Assembly (NCBI GenBank): GCA_965226805.1
Contig: CBDDDW010000029.1
Location: 397,143-461,142 of the forward strand
Source: CBDDDW01 sp965226805
GTDB taxonomy: Bacteria > Chloroflexota > Dehalococcoidia > Lucifugimonadales > JAGWBF01
Direction: 5' to 3'
DNA: 64,000 bases
Shown here piece after piece: positions 26,693-35,952 of the stretch; the stretch's first letter is position 1, and every line of letters begins with the position of its first letter. The notes beneath the pieces are model-generated. The model did not search any database, had not been told where the DNA came from, and saw only the letters and a program-made list of their open reading frames with translations. Made by a program: the position numbers and the translations under genes.

Positions 26693-28216
26693 TCACTCCC
26701 ACCCGAGTCGCTGGTACAGGCCCAGCCACCGGTTGTAGTGTTCCTCGTACTGGGCTATTTCGCTGGCGGTCCCGGGTTCGACTTCTTCCAGGTCCCTGGC
26801 TGCCTTTTGAGCAATCTGCTGGACAGTAAGGGAGGGCTCGGTGGCCGCGGCCGCGGCCATCGCTGCGCCTCTTGCGCTTACTTGCGGCGTGAGGCTTCGG
26901 TGGATAACGCGCCCCAGTGCCGCCGCCAGTATAGCGGCCAGGGCGCGGCTCCGGGCCATGCCGCCCCCCAGATGTATCTCGGGCTGATCGATACCCGCGA
27001 CTTCCACCAGAGTGGCCAGGTTCGCCTTCACGCTGAACGCTATATTTTCCAGGGCCGCTCGGAACATCTGTCCCTTGGTGGTCTCCTGGAAGCTCACGGG
27101 GGTCGGGAAGAGCAGGCCGCCCATACGCAGCCCGGCTTTGAAGGAGTTTTCAGGGCCAGGGCCCAGAAACGCGACCGCCCCATCGGGGGCCGGCGCTGCG
27201 CTCAGCGCCAATTCCTCGGCTTCCTCGAAGGACGCCTGCCTGTCCAGCAGAGTATCCTTGAGCCATCGGTAGGCGTGACCAGCAACTCCCAGATTGGATT
27301 CCGCTACCCAAAGGCCGTCCAGAGGGTAGCAGCCTGCCCAGGTCCTCATTTCTTCGCCATCGTGGCAGGGTTGGGGGGTAAGCACCTGCAACGCGGCGCT
27401 CCACCCGATGACCGCCCCAGCCTGCCCTTCTTTCGTCAGCCCCATGCCCAGCAGGCCACACTGAGTATCGGGCCCGGCTATAACTACCGGGACTCCGGAG
27501 CTAAGGCCCCAGAGCTTTGCGGTGCTTCTGCCCAACTGCCCTGCGGGTACGCCTGGAGGTGACAGAGGAGCGAGCAGTTGAGCCGGCACCCCGAGATCAT
27601 CTGTGAGAGCAGGGCACCGCTCGCGGCTGCCAACATCCAATAGACCGGCTTCGCCCTCCAGACAGGGTTCTGACGTCAGCTCTCCCGTGAGCTTGTAGGC
27701 CAGCCAGCTAGATACTGTAAGAATTGTGTGGGTGCTTTCGTAGATAAGAGGTTGATGCTCACGGAACCATAGAAGGCGTGCGGGTGTTAACAATAGAGAC
27801 GATGGATGGCCGGTGGTCGCATAGACCCGCCGGCCGTACTCCTCATCAAGGGCTGCGCCCTCGAACACGGCACGAAGATCCACGTTGGGTCCGCAGTATA
27901 GCTCTCTGCCTTGTTCGTCCAGGAACACGACTCCCTGGCGTTGGCTCGTGAGGCCGATGGCGAAGATGCGCTCCGGCCCTATTCCTTGGCGGTGGAGCAC
28001 TCTGGCGATGAGCTGCTGAAAGCTGGCACATACGGATTCGGGATCGAACTCCCGAGCGAGAGGTGGCCCTCCCTCAGGCGTGAAGTAGCATGTGGAAGCG
28101 TCGGCGCTGTCGATTGGTCGTCCCAGCGAATCCGAAAGGAGGCAGTGGAGGGCGCTGGTTCCCATGTCCAGGGCCATGACATAGCCTCCGCTCTCTCCGG
28201 AGGTGGGCCTACCCAC
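26693..28216 (-). CDS. FGGY-family carbohydrate kinase (xylulokinase-like)
   Basis: 507 residues. DMGTSALHC phosphate loop near the N-terminus, GLTSQRQG, GPDTQCGLLGMG in the second domain and LGGGMARSRALAAILAAALG near the C-terminus. The full two-domain length fits the family. GTG 28216 keeps the whole first strand; ATG 28177 has a good GGAGG site and is an alternative start. It phosphorylates a sugar or polyol, identity not visible. It overlaps the dehydrogenase gene by 8 bp. Confidence 0.85.
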   Translation of the reverse strand: MGRPTSGESGGYVMALDMGTSALHCLLSDSLGRPIDSADASTCYFTPEGGPPLAREFDPESVCASFQQLIARVLHRQGIGPERIFAIGLTSQRQGVVFLDEQGRELYCGPNVDLRAVFEGAALDEEYGRRVYATTGHPSSLLLTPARLLWFREHQPLIYESTHTILTVSSWLAYKLTGELTSEPCLEGEAGLLDVGSRERCPALTDDLGVPAQLLAPLSPPGVPAGQLGRSTAKLWGLSSGVPVVIAGPDTQCGLLGMGLTKEGQAGAVIGWSAALQVLTPQPCHDGEEMRTWAGCYPLDGLWVAESNLGVAGHAYRWLKDTLLDRQASFEEAEELALSAAPAPDGAVAFLGPGPENSFKAGLRMGGLLFPTPVSFQETTKGQMFRAALENIAFSVKANLATLVEVAGIDQPEIHLGGGMARSRALAAILAAALGRVIHRSLTPQVSARGAAMAAAAATEPSLTVQQIAQKAARDLEEVEPGTASEIAQYEEHYNRWLGLYQRLGWE

Positions 28217-29297
28217 GGCGCCTCCAGACCTCGCGGTTGACCAGGTGTCTCGGCCTCTGACCCTGAAGAAAGCGCTGGATATCGTTCACCATCATCCACG
28301 ACTGGCGCACGATGGTCCCATCGGTAGCTCCGCCGACGTGAGGTAGGAGTAGCGCGTTACCCAGTTTCAGTATAGGGCTGGTCGGGGGGATGGGGTGGGT
28401 CTGGTGTACGTCGAGGGCCGCGCCGGCGATATGTCCCGACTTCAGGTAGTCGGCCAGCGCCTCTTCGTCGACGATCAGATAAGCCGCGGTGTTTACTATG
28501 TAGGAGCCTCGCTTCAGCAGCCCGAGGCGGCGCCGGTCCAGCAGCCCCTGAGTCTCAGGCGTGCTCGGGGCGTGGATAGAGAGGAAGTCCGAATCTTGGA
28601 CTACCTGATCCAACATGCCGAGGAGGGCGCTTCCCCTGCGACTGCCGGGCGCTCCCACATATGGGTCGTAGGCCAGGACGCTCATGCCGAAGGCTCTACC
28701 AAGCCTGGCAACGATCCTCCCGATGGACCCGAGGCCGATTATCCCCAGTGTCTTGCCCTGAAGTTCGAAGCCTCTCATGGAGATGTAGGGTTCGACTGGG
28801 CTCTCCCATTTCCCGCTCTTGACGTACCCATTGTGATCGCAGACTCCCCTCGCTAGAGAGATCATGAGCCCGAGCGTAAGCTCAGCGACAGCCTGGGCAT
28901 TCCTGGCAGGGGCATTCACCACAGTCACTCCGTGCTCCGTAGCCGCCTCCAAATCCACGTGGTCCAGGCTGTTCCTGCATACCCCGAGAAACCTCAGGGC
29001 TCTGGCCTCTCGAAACACGTCGTCGAACACGAAGTCCGCCTCGACGACAAGTATGTTGATACCTTCAGAGTTGATTCGGTCGGAGAGGACATCGGGCGAA
29101 TAGAGCTTGCGGGTAGCGGTCCAGCTTTCATAGCTGACGGGAATGATGCGCCTCAAAGCCTCGATAGCTTCTTGACAGAAGGGCGCCAGAACAAGGGCTG
29201 CGTTACCCAGCGGGATACCTCGGCCGCTCTGTCGGGGCCCTGGTTGCTCTGGACCCGACGTGGAATCCCCGGAGCCCCAATGGGTCGCTACCTGCAT
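28209..29297 (-). CDS. D-isomer 2-hydroxyacid dehydrogenase-family protein with altered active site
   Basis: 362 residues (the first 30 or so may be non-native; the start is uncertain). NAD motif LGIIGLGSIGRIVARLG is intact and the catalytic His in LLPHVGGAT is kept. However, the usual NTARGxxVDE reads NTAAYLIVDE, so the catalytic Arg is Ala, and LDVxxxEPL reads LDVHQTHPI, so the catalytic Glu is His. It may have a changed reaction or be a binding protein. It lies between hpnD and the FGGY kinase, four bases after hpnD. Confidence 0.8.
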   Translation of the reverse strand: MQVATHWGSGDSTSGPEQPGPRQSGRGIPLGNAALVLAPFCQEAIEALRRIIPVSYESWTATRKLYSPDVLSDRINSEGINILVVEADFVFDDVFREARALRFLGVCRNSLDHVDLEAATEHGVTVVNAPARNAQAVAELTLGLMISLARGVCDHNGYVKSGKWESPVEPYISMRGFELQGKTLGIIGLGSIGRIVARLGRAFGMSVLAYDPYVGAPGSRRGSALLGMLDQVVQDSDFLSIHAPSTPETQGLLDRRRLGLLKRGSYIVNTAAYLIVDEEALADYLKSGHIAGAALDVHQTHPIPPTSPILKLGNALLLPHVGGATDGTIVRQSWMMVNDIQRFLQGQRPRHLVNREVWRRRG

Positions 29298-29300
29298 CTA

Positions 29301-30173
29301 TCAGCTGGGAGTCGCAGCCATGGGGCGTAGGCTTCTTAACCATGTTTTCGCCGTCACCAGGTATTTTTCCGGTCTGCTGAGGCTCACCCTTCCGTTGAAC
29401 ACGTTGAAATCCCTAGCCTCGATCCGGTTGAGGATCTGGCTGTAAATCTGTCCGAGGACCGCCGGACAGGCCCGGGAGCGAGGAGACAGGTAAGGCAACA
29501 GCATGAATCCCTTGTCGAAGTACCGACGCGCCCTTTGGGTCTGAAAGTCCATCAAGCGTCGAAAGGGTTCGTTCACTACGCCGGCTTTGAGGTCTTCTAC
29601 CGAGTACCCAAATTCGTTCAACTCGTCCAGTGGCAGATAGATACGGTCCCTGTCCAGGTCCTCTTTCAAGTCTCGCAGAATGTTGGTCAGCTGCATCGCC
29701 AGGCCAAGGTCGACCGCGTACTCTATTGCCCTTCTGTCGGAGTAGCCGAATATCTGTAGGCAGGTAAGGCCGACCACCGAAGCTACCTGGTAACAATAGG
29801 TGCGGAGCTCTTCGAAGTTCTGGTACCTGCTCTTTGTCAGGTCTGTCTCCACGCCTGAGACTATTTCCTGGAGGTATTCCTGGGGAATATGGAATGAATG
29901 GGCCGTGTCCGCTAGGGCCGTGAACAGGGGCCCGTCCGTATGCCCCGAGTAGGCGCCGGCCAGCTTCTCCCTCAGTCCACCAAGGAGCTTGATCTTCTCG
30001 TCGGTTGGGATGTCCTCATCGGCGGCGTCGTCGCAGATGCGGCAAAACGCGTAGGCGGCGTAAATGGCCTTCCTCTTCCGTTGGGGAAGTGTGATGAAGG
30101 CGTAATAGAAGTTCTTTGCGTCTCTTTTGGTGACAGCGCGGCAATGCTGGTACGCTACTTCTAGCTCCATCAT
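29301..30173 (-). CDS. hpnD: Presqualene diphosphate synthase / squalene-phytoene synthase family
   Basis: 290 residues. Two Asp-rich motifs: DDAADED (about 52-58) and NILRDLKEDLDRDR; FITLPQRKRKAIYAAYAFCR is typical of HpnD. It joins two farnesyl diphosphates into presqualene diphosphate, feeding squalene to the cyclase in this operon. The partners HpnC and HpnE, which complete squalene in many bacteria, are not in this window. Confidence 0.85.
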   Translation of the reverse strand: MMELEVAYQHCRAVTKRDAKNFYYAFITLPQRKRKAIYAAYAFCRICDDAADEDIPTDEKIKLLGGLREKLAGAYSGHTDGPLFTALADTAHSFHIPQEYLQEIVSGVETDLTKSRYQNFEELRTYCYQVASVVGLTCLQIFGYSDRRAIEYAVDLGLAMQLTNILRDLKEDLDRDRIYLPLDELNEFGYSVEDLKAGVVNEPFRRLMDFQTQRARRYFDKGFMLLPYLSPRSRACPAVLGQIYSQILNRIEARDFNVFNGRVSLSRPEKYLVTAKTWLRSLRPMAATPS

Positions 30174-30311
30174 CCTTCACTCCCGAGTGTCACCAGTTCT
30201 TGAGTGGCGCCCGGCTCCGCTGAACAGCAATGCGTGGTGCATCGAAGTCTCTGGAAAAGACTGACCCGCCTGGAGCGGTGTTTCAGCGTGCCTGAAGCGG
30301 GAACCCGACTC

Positions 30312-30893
30312 CTAGCCACATCCTACCACCTGGACCACTATCTCCCTCGGACGAGGGTGGTCCAGTTCTATCATGAAGATGCTCTGCCAGCGTCCAATTT
30401 GTATGGTCCCGTCCAGGATGGGTATCGTCTCGCTGGTGCCCAGGAGCAGTTGCTGGCAGTGAGCGTGGCCGTTGGGGCATTCATCTTCGGTCATGTTGAC
30501 GGTGCGTATTGTGAAGTCGTTGTGCCTGTAACATCCGTCCCGTGGCGAGATGCGCTCCAGGAACTCTTCCATGTCCTGAAGAAGCAGGGGCTCGTCCTCG
30601 TTGATCTTGATAGCCGCTGTGGTGTGCTTTGAATAGACGATGACGAAGCCGTGCCTTACGCCGGCTATCGAGACACACTCTCGAACGCGCTGGGTAATGT
30701 TGATGAATTCCAGGGCTTGCTCGCTCTGAACGCGAAGGCGGAAGAGCTGGGATGCCATAACGTCTGTCTTATCTTGCAGGATTTCGACGCCTCCCAAAGC
30801 GCCGCCGTTCTTCCCATTCACCTGAAGAACGGGGTCTCTAGCTCCGCGGGCCATGTTGGGTAGCTTGGCTCTTGAAACGCCTGTCTTGTCCAT
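30312..30893 (-). CDS. YjbQ/UPF0047-family protein
   Basis: 193 residues from ATG 30893 with GGAGGAAGG upstream (TTG at 30899 also possible). The conserved family core starts near residue 46 (inner ATG 30758). VYSKHTTAAIKINEDEPLLLQDM and HAHCQQLLLGTSETIPILDG are diagnostic. The family has thiamine-phosphate-synthase side activity in vitro, but its true role is unclear. It sits between shc and hpnD, with 138 bp of non-coding DNA before hpnD. Confidence 0.8.
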   Translation of the reverse strand: MDKTGVSRAKLPNMARGARDPVLQVNGKNGGALGGVEILQDKTDVMASQLFRLRVQSEQALEFINITQRVRECVSIAGVRHGFVIVYSKHTTAAIKINEDEPLLLQDMEEFLERISPRDGCYRHNDFTIRTVNMTEDECPNGHAHCQQLLLGTSETIPILDGTIQIGRWQSIFMIELDHPRPREIVVQVVGCG

Positions 30894-30960
30894 CAGCAAC
30901 CTTCCTCCGTTTTGAGCCTACGCAATTGGCGAGAAGCCGACAGGTTCACTGTGATCGATA

Positions 30961-33012
30961 CTATTGATCTCCATGAGGGCGCACGCCTTGGTACGCGGAG
31001 GCTATCCTCCGGTATCTCCCCATTGCCATCAGCGGCCATGAGTTACGGTACGAGTGATAATTGATCATGAATCCGGCCGGCATCTCCAACCCCTGGTACC
31101 CCGGCTCTCCGGGCTTGGGAAGCCGCCGCAATCTCTGGCCTATGCCATAGCCGGGAAAACCCGTACCCGTGAAATAGGGCTCATCCCAGGAACCGTCCGG
31201 GAGTTGGCTGTCTACCAGCCATTGGATTCCCCGTGCGGTGGCACGCCCGAATCCGACGTCTTGGTCCACCTCGCCCGCCGCAAGCAGAGCCAGGATTGCC
31301 CACGCGGTCTGAGATGCGGTGCTGGGGCCGCTGCCTCTCAGGGAGTCGTCCACGTATGAGGCGCAGCTTTCCCCCCAGCCTCCGTCCTCGTTCTGGCGGG
31401 CCGCCAGCCACTCCACGGCCCGCCGGATGTAGGGCTGGCCCATATCCTCTTCGATGGCTTCCAACGCGGGCAGTACTGCTCCGGCGCCATAGACGTAGTT
31501 GACGCCCCATCTGCCGAACCATGGTCCGTCGGGCTCCTGTTCGGCGCGCATGTACTCATAGGCCCGTCTTACGGGCCGGAAATCCTTCCTATAGCCCAGC
31601 TTGCCCAGCATCTCGACTACGTGGGCCGTTACGTCCACGCTTGGCGGGTCGATGGTCTCCCCAAAATCGCTAAAAGGCATCTTGGTGATGTAGCCTTTGT
31701 CGTTGTCCTTATCAAAGGCTGCCCAGCCGCCATTCTTGCACTGCATACTTAAGAGCCAGCGTACTCCCCGTTGAATTCCCCAGTCCCTGCGTGTCTCGTC
31801 CTCTTCATCATCAAGGCGGACGCCGTCGAGGGCCATTATGACCTCGGCGCTATCGTCCAAGTCCGGGTAATTGTCGTTCTCAAACTCGAAGGCCCAGCCC
31901 CCTGGAGGCGTGCTCCTGTTGTTGACCTGCCAGTCCCCTCCCGAGAGGATCTGCTCTTTCAGCATCCAGCGGGCCGCTCTCTGCAGGACGGGATCCCGAG
32001 GAGCCATGCCCGAGTCCAGTAGCCCGATGAGTAGCAGGCACGTGTCCCACACGGGAGACACGCATGCCTGTACCCTCCAGGTGTCCCCCTCCTCGATTGC
32101 GAATCCCTCGAAGCCTTCGAATCCCTTCTTCATCACTGGATGGTCCATAGAGTAGCCCAGCTGTTTCAAGGCGATGAGAGAGTACACCCAGGGAGGCTGT
32201 ATCCCCCCCCAGGACCCGTCGGCTTCCTGGTGAGCGATTATCCACTTGACCGCTTTGCGGATGGCCATCTTCCGCCCTGGCTTGATGGGAAACCTGGCGT
32301 ACAGGCGGAGGACCTTGTCCGCTATGTAGAAGAATCTCCTCCATCCCACTAGGCCGACCGGATTCGGAAGGGAGTAGTCCGTGCGGTCCCTCGATTCCGG
32401 AAAGAGTTCGTCGATGTTCGCCCACTGTGGTATTGAGCGCACTGGCCTTTCGGAGAGGATAATGAGCATGGGCACTATCGTAGCCCTGGCCCAGCTGGAA
32501 AACTCGTAGATGTTGAAAGGAAACCAGCTGGGCAGGAACATCAGCTCGGGTGGCATCATGGGAGTCCCCTTCCACTCCCATTGCCCGAACATAGAAAGCC
32601 AGATTTTGGTGAAGATTCGTACTCTGGGGACGCCCCCTTTGGATAGGATAAATCCCTTAGCCTTGCGCATCTCGGTGGCATCGGGGGATATCCCCGCCAG
32701 CTTCAGCGCGAAGTAGCACTCCACTGAGGTACTCACGTCTCCCGGAGCATCGAAGTACTGGCCCCAGGAGCCGTCTTCTCGTTGCCTGCTGAGCATGTAA
32801 TTGGCCAGCTTGCCCCATCGAGCTTCGTCCGCAACTCCCAGGAGATGGGTGAGGAGCAGATACTCTGCCTCCATCGTTGGGTTGGACTCCAACTCACCCC
32901 ACCAGTAGCCCTCCGGATACTGAGTAGAGCGCAGGTACTCATGGGAGCGTCCTATAGCCGCTTCAACCGCGCTAATCAGTTCCTTGCTTGTGGCGCTGCG
33001 GATCTCAGCCAT
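30961..33012 (-). CDS. shc: Squalene-hopene cyclase
   Basis: 683 residues, close to the family's usual 630-680. The catalytic DxDD motif is DLDD at 384-387, and several QW repeats are visible (QREDGSWG, QEADGSWGG, QCKNGGWAAF, QNEDGGWGES). It cyclises squalene to hopene/hopanol at the inner membrane. It starts two bases after hpnA and is followed by the YjbQ-like gene. It is the defining enzyme of this hopanoid operon. Confidence 0.96.
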   Translation of the reverse strand: MAEIRSATSKELISAVEAAIGRSHEYLRSTQYPEGYWWGELESNPTMEAEYLLLTHLLGVADEARWGKLANYMLSRQREDGSWGQYFDAPGDVSTSVECYFALKLAGISPDATEMRKAKGFILSKGGVPRVRIFTKIWLSMFGQWEWKGTPMMPPELMFLPSWFPFNIYEFSSWARATIVPMLIILSERPVRSIPQWANIDELFPESRDRTDYSLPNPVGLVGWRRFFYIADKVLRLYARFPIKPGRKMAIRKAVKWIIAHQEADGSWGGIQPPWVYSLIALKQLGYSMDHPVMKKGFEGFEGFAIEEGDTWRVQACVSPVWDTCLLLIGLLDSGMAPRDPVLQRAARWMLKEQILSGGDWQVNNRSTPPGGWAFEFENDNYPDLDDSAEVIMALDGVRLDDEEDETRRDWGIQRGVRWLLSMQCKNGGWAAFDKDNDKGYITKMPFSDFGETIDPPSVDVTAHVVEMLGKLGYRKDFRPVRRAYEYMRAEQEPDGPWFGRWGVNYVYGAGAVLPALEAIEEDMGQPYIRRAVEWLAARQNEDGGWGESCASYVDDSLRGSGPSTASQTAWAILALLAAGEVDQDVGFGRATARGIQWLVDSQLPDGSWDEPYFTGTGFPGYGIGQRLRRLPKPGEPGYQGLEMPAGFMINYHSYRNSWPLMAMGRYRRIASAYQGVRPHGDQ

Positions 33013-33013
33013 G

Positions 33014-34039
33014 CTATCCCTTTGCGACGCCTAGCCGGCCGACCCGTTTGGTCGTGCCGAGGTAGTCGTACTCCCGAAACCAGTTCACCATCTTCTCCAG
33101 GGCCCCTTCCACGGGACTCTGAGGCAGCCCGAGCTCCCTGATCGCCTTCTCACAGCTCACGTACATGGGTTTTCGCGAGACCTTCAATCCCTCGAGTGGT
33201 ATTCGCGGCTCTCTGCGAAGGAGTCTCCCTTCTACGAACTCGTCGATATATCCCGCTAGCATCGGCAGCCACATAGGCAGCCTGACCCTTGGAGCTTTCC
33301 TCCCGGAGACCCTCTCCAGAATTTCGAACACCTGCCTGAGACTCAAGTTTTTGTTCCCAAGGAGATACCTCTCCCCTGGCCTGCCCTTCTCCAGGGCAAG
33401 GACGTGGCCCGCTGCCACATCCTCCACGTCCACAAGGTTCATGCCCGTGTTGATGTAAGCGGGTATGCGGCCCCTGACAAAGTCGAGGACCATGCGGCCG
33501 GTGGGGGTGGGCTTGACGTCCCACGGGCCTACGGGGGCCGTGGGGTTCACTACTACCACCGGAAGACCCTTCTTCGCGATTCCAAGTGCCTCCCGCTCCG
33601 CCTGGTATTTGGACATCTTGTAGTGGCCCACCAGTCCTTTCCGGGACTGTTCGATCTCCTCGTTCCCGAGTCCTCCCTTTGGTATCCCTACGGTGGAAAC
33701 CGTGCTGGTGTATACGCACCTCTCGATCCCCGCGTTTAGAGCCTCCTCGAGGACTATTTTCGTGCCGGTCACGTTTACCTCGTATATCAAGCTGGGGTCT
33801 GGCGTCCAGTAGGTATAAAGGCCGGCGCAATGGATGACCCCCTGGCAGCCCTTCAGCGCCATGGACACCGACTCCCTGTCTCTCACATCGCCCGGGGCCG
33901 GCTCGATACCGATTCCATCTATGTTCAGGGTGCTGCTTGCCGGCCTCACTAGCGCCTTTACCTCATACCCTCTGCTACGCAGAGCCCGAGCTACGTTACC
34001 CCCGATAAAACCGGTTGCCCCAGTCACCAGGACTTTCAT
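33014..34039 (-). CDS. hpnA: Hopanoid-associated sugar epimerase
   Basis: 341 residues. GATGFIGGNVARAL NAD-binding motif, YKMSK (YxxxK) active site and the EVNVTGTKIVLEEAL and NLVDVEDVAAGH segments seen in HpnA. HpnA travels with hopanoid genes, but its substrate has not been firmly shown. It is spaced by two bases from shc, so the two are probably translated together. Confidence 0.88.
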   Translation of the reverse strand: MKVLVTGATGFIGGNVARALRSRGYEVKALVRPASSTLNIDGIGIEPAPGDVRDRESVSMALKGCQGVIHCAGLYTYWTPDPSLIYEVNVTGTKIVLEEALNAGIERCVYTSTVSTVGIPKGGLGNEEIEQSRKGLVGHYKMSKYQAEREALGIAKKGLPVVVVNPTAPVGPWDVKPTPTGRMVLDFVRGRIPAYINTGMNLVDVEDVAAGHVLALEKGRPGERYLLGNKNLSLRQVFEILERVSGRKAPRVRLPMWLPMLAGYIDEFVEGRLLRREPRIPLEGLKVSRKPMYVSCEKAIRELGLPQSPVEGALEKMVNWFREYDYLGTTKRVGRLGVAKG

Positions 34040-34094
34040 TTATGGACTTCCGCCTGTGTCAGAAGCTTCTTCCAATGGTTGAACGACCTACCCT

Positions 34095-34871
34095 TCAGAA
34101 TGACAGCGCACTGGTGGAGTGAGAGTCGAGCATTCGGCCGGAAATGGCGTTGCTTCCCAACTCCTTTAGCCGCGATACGAATGGCAGGCCGAAGGCTGCC
34201 AGACTCTTTTCAGCGATGTCCGCCTGTCTGGAGAGCCGGAGCAGCGCCCCTACGCTCCAAGGTCTGAGCATCACGTTGGGCAGCGCCAGAATGGGTTGCA
34301 TGATCTTCCCATGATGGCCGAGGCCCGCCGCAAAGGCGGGTATCTGTTGGTGCCTCGTGTCCAACACGGCGCGGACGCTGAGGAACGGGATTCCCTGCTG
34401 GATGGCCTCCTTCGCGACCCAGTAATCCTCCATGTTCGCTATCCAGGCGGCGTCCGTTGTGTGCTGCTCCCGCTCGTGGCTGGTAAGGACCGCCTGGGTC
34501 ACCGTGAGAGAGCCGGCCACGAAGTAACGTGGGAGGCCAGGCTGTTCCAGGCTTTTCTTGGCCAGGTTTAAGAGGGCGCCGTCGGACTCCAACACGACTG
34601 GGTCATCGCTGGAGTGCAGCTTGTCCGCGAGCACAAGGTCTCCCGTGCGCAGGTCTTCGACAAGGGCGCGTGCGAACCCGAGGGAGAGGATGGCGTCGGG
34701 TCTCTTGGAGCTTCGCAATAATGCCTCGATCCTCTGCTTGGACTTATCCTTGCCCACTCCGGACACATGCACTGTGGCGGGTGAGCCTTCAAGCAGCATG
34801 CCCGCGATTCCTCGCGTTAAGCTCCTTACCTCCCGATCCATTGATGCAACGATATATATCACTAGTATCAT
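34095..34871 (-). CDS. hpnG: Hopanoid-associated phosphorylase
   Basis: 258 residues. Nucleoside phosphorylase-like: GVGKDKSKQRIEALL, SLGFARAL, and the base/ribose region NMEDYWVAKEAIQQGIPF typical of HpnG. It removes adenine from adenosylhopane to give ribosylhopane phosphate, directly downstream of the HpnH step. It starts 28 bases after hpnH. Confidence 0.88.
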   Translation of the reverse strand: MILVIYIVASMDREVRSLTRGIAGMLLEGSPATVHVSGVGKDKSKQRIEALLRSSKRPDAILSLGFARALVEDLRTGDLVLADKLHSSDDPVVLESDGALLNLAKKSLEQPGLPRYFVAGSLTVTQAVLTSHEREQHTTDAAWIANMEDYWVAKEAIQQGIPFLSVRAVLDTRHQQIPAFAAGLGHHGKIMQPILALPNVMLRPWSVGALLRLSRQADIAEKSLAAFGLPFVSRLKELGSNAISGRMLDSHSTSALSF

Positions 34872-34899
34872 CCCAGCAGGCTGCTACTTGCGTCCCGGC

Positions 34900-35940
34900 C
34901 TAACCCGCGGTGATCCCGCCTTTGCTGACCGCCCCTGCCTTGACCAGAGTCACCCAGTCTCTCGGGCTAGACACGGCTTTGAATATCGTGGCCGACTCGA
35001 AGCCACAGTGCATCATGCAGCCGGCGCAGCGGGGGTCTTTCCCAACGCCGTACTTTTCCCACACCGAGTCTTCGAATAGCTCTTCCACGTTGTCGACGTG
35101 TTCGTCGGCCAGAGGATAGCAGGGTTTCCTCCATCCCATCACGGTGTAGGTGGGATTGGACCAGGCGGTGCACTGGTACTCCCGCTTACCCCGCAGAAAG
35201 TCCAGGTATATGGGATTGTTGTACATCCTCAGACCCTTTATCTTTTCCTCATCCAGGACCTCTTTGAACGCTTCAATGGACTCCTTGCGGGTGAGGAAGA
35301 GGTCATGGTCCGGGGCATGGACGTAATCGTATCCCGGGGATACCATGCAGCCTTCCACCCCCATATCTGTCATGGTTCTGAAGAGTTCGTGCAGGTCCTC
35401 CACGTTGCATCCACGAAAGATGGTGGTGTTGGTGCATACGCGGTAGCCGCCGTCCAAGGCTGATTCAATGGCTTTCATGGCCTTCTTGAATACCCCTTTT
35501 CTGGCTACCGCCTCATCGTGCACCTCCTCCATCCCGTCCATGTGGATTACCCAGCTCAGATATTTAGATGGAGGGACCTTCTTCATCACCCGCTCAAGAA
35601 GAAGCCCGTTGGTGCAGCAGTACACGAAGTATCTGCGGCGGACAAGCTCGTTTATGATCTCATCGATCTTCGGGTGTATGGTCGGCTCCCCGCCGGCTAT
35701 GGACACAATTGGCGCCCCTGATTGTTCCACAGCCTTCATCGCCTCTTCCACCGGCATCATCTTGTCCATCACGGACTTGTACTCGTGGATGCGACCGCAG
35801 CCGATGCAGGCCAGGTTACACATCTCAAGCGGCTCCAGCATGGTGACCAGGGGGAAGCGCTTCCTCCTGATGAGGTTGTTCTTAAGTATGTAGAAGGCCA
35901 CCCGTACGGCCAACTCCATGGGTCTCTTAGCTCTCTTCAT
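34900..35940 (-). CDS. hpnH: Adenosylhopane synthase, radical SAM protein
   Basis: 346 residues from ATG 35940 (GGAAGGG five bases upstream; GTG at 35946 is in frame). Radical SAM cysteines CNLACIGC at 41/45/48, then VSIAGGEPTIHPKI (GGE motif) and a C-terminal Cys cluster CAGCMMHCGF that could bind a second cluster. It adds the 5-deoxyadenosyl radical to diploptene, giving adenosylhopane, the precursor of extended hopanoids. Confidence 0.94.
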   Translation of the reverse strand: MKRAKRPMELAVRVAFYILKNNLIRRKRFPLVTMLEPLEMCNLACIGCGRIHEYKSVMDKMMPVEEAMKAVEQSGAPIVSIAGGEPTIHPKIDEIINELVRRRYFVYCCTNGLLLERVMKKVPPSKYLSWVIHMDGMEEVHDEAVARKGVFKKAMKAIESALDGGYRVCTNTTIFRGCNVEDLHELFRTMTDMGVEGCMVSPGYDYVHAPDHDLFLTRKESIEAFKEVLDEEKIKGLRMYNNPIYLDFLRGKREYQCTAWSNPTYTVMGWRKPCYPLADEHVDNVEELFEDSVWEKYGVGKDPRCAGCMMHCGFESATIFKAVSSPRDWVTLVKAGAVSKGGITAG

Positions 35941-35952
35941 GCTCACCCTTCC

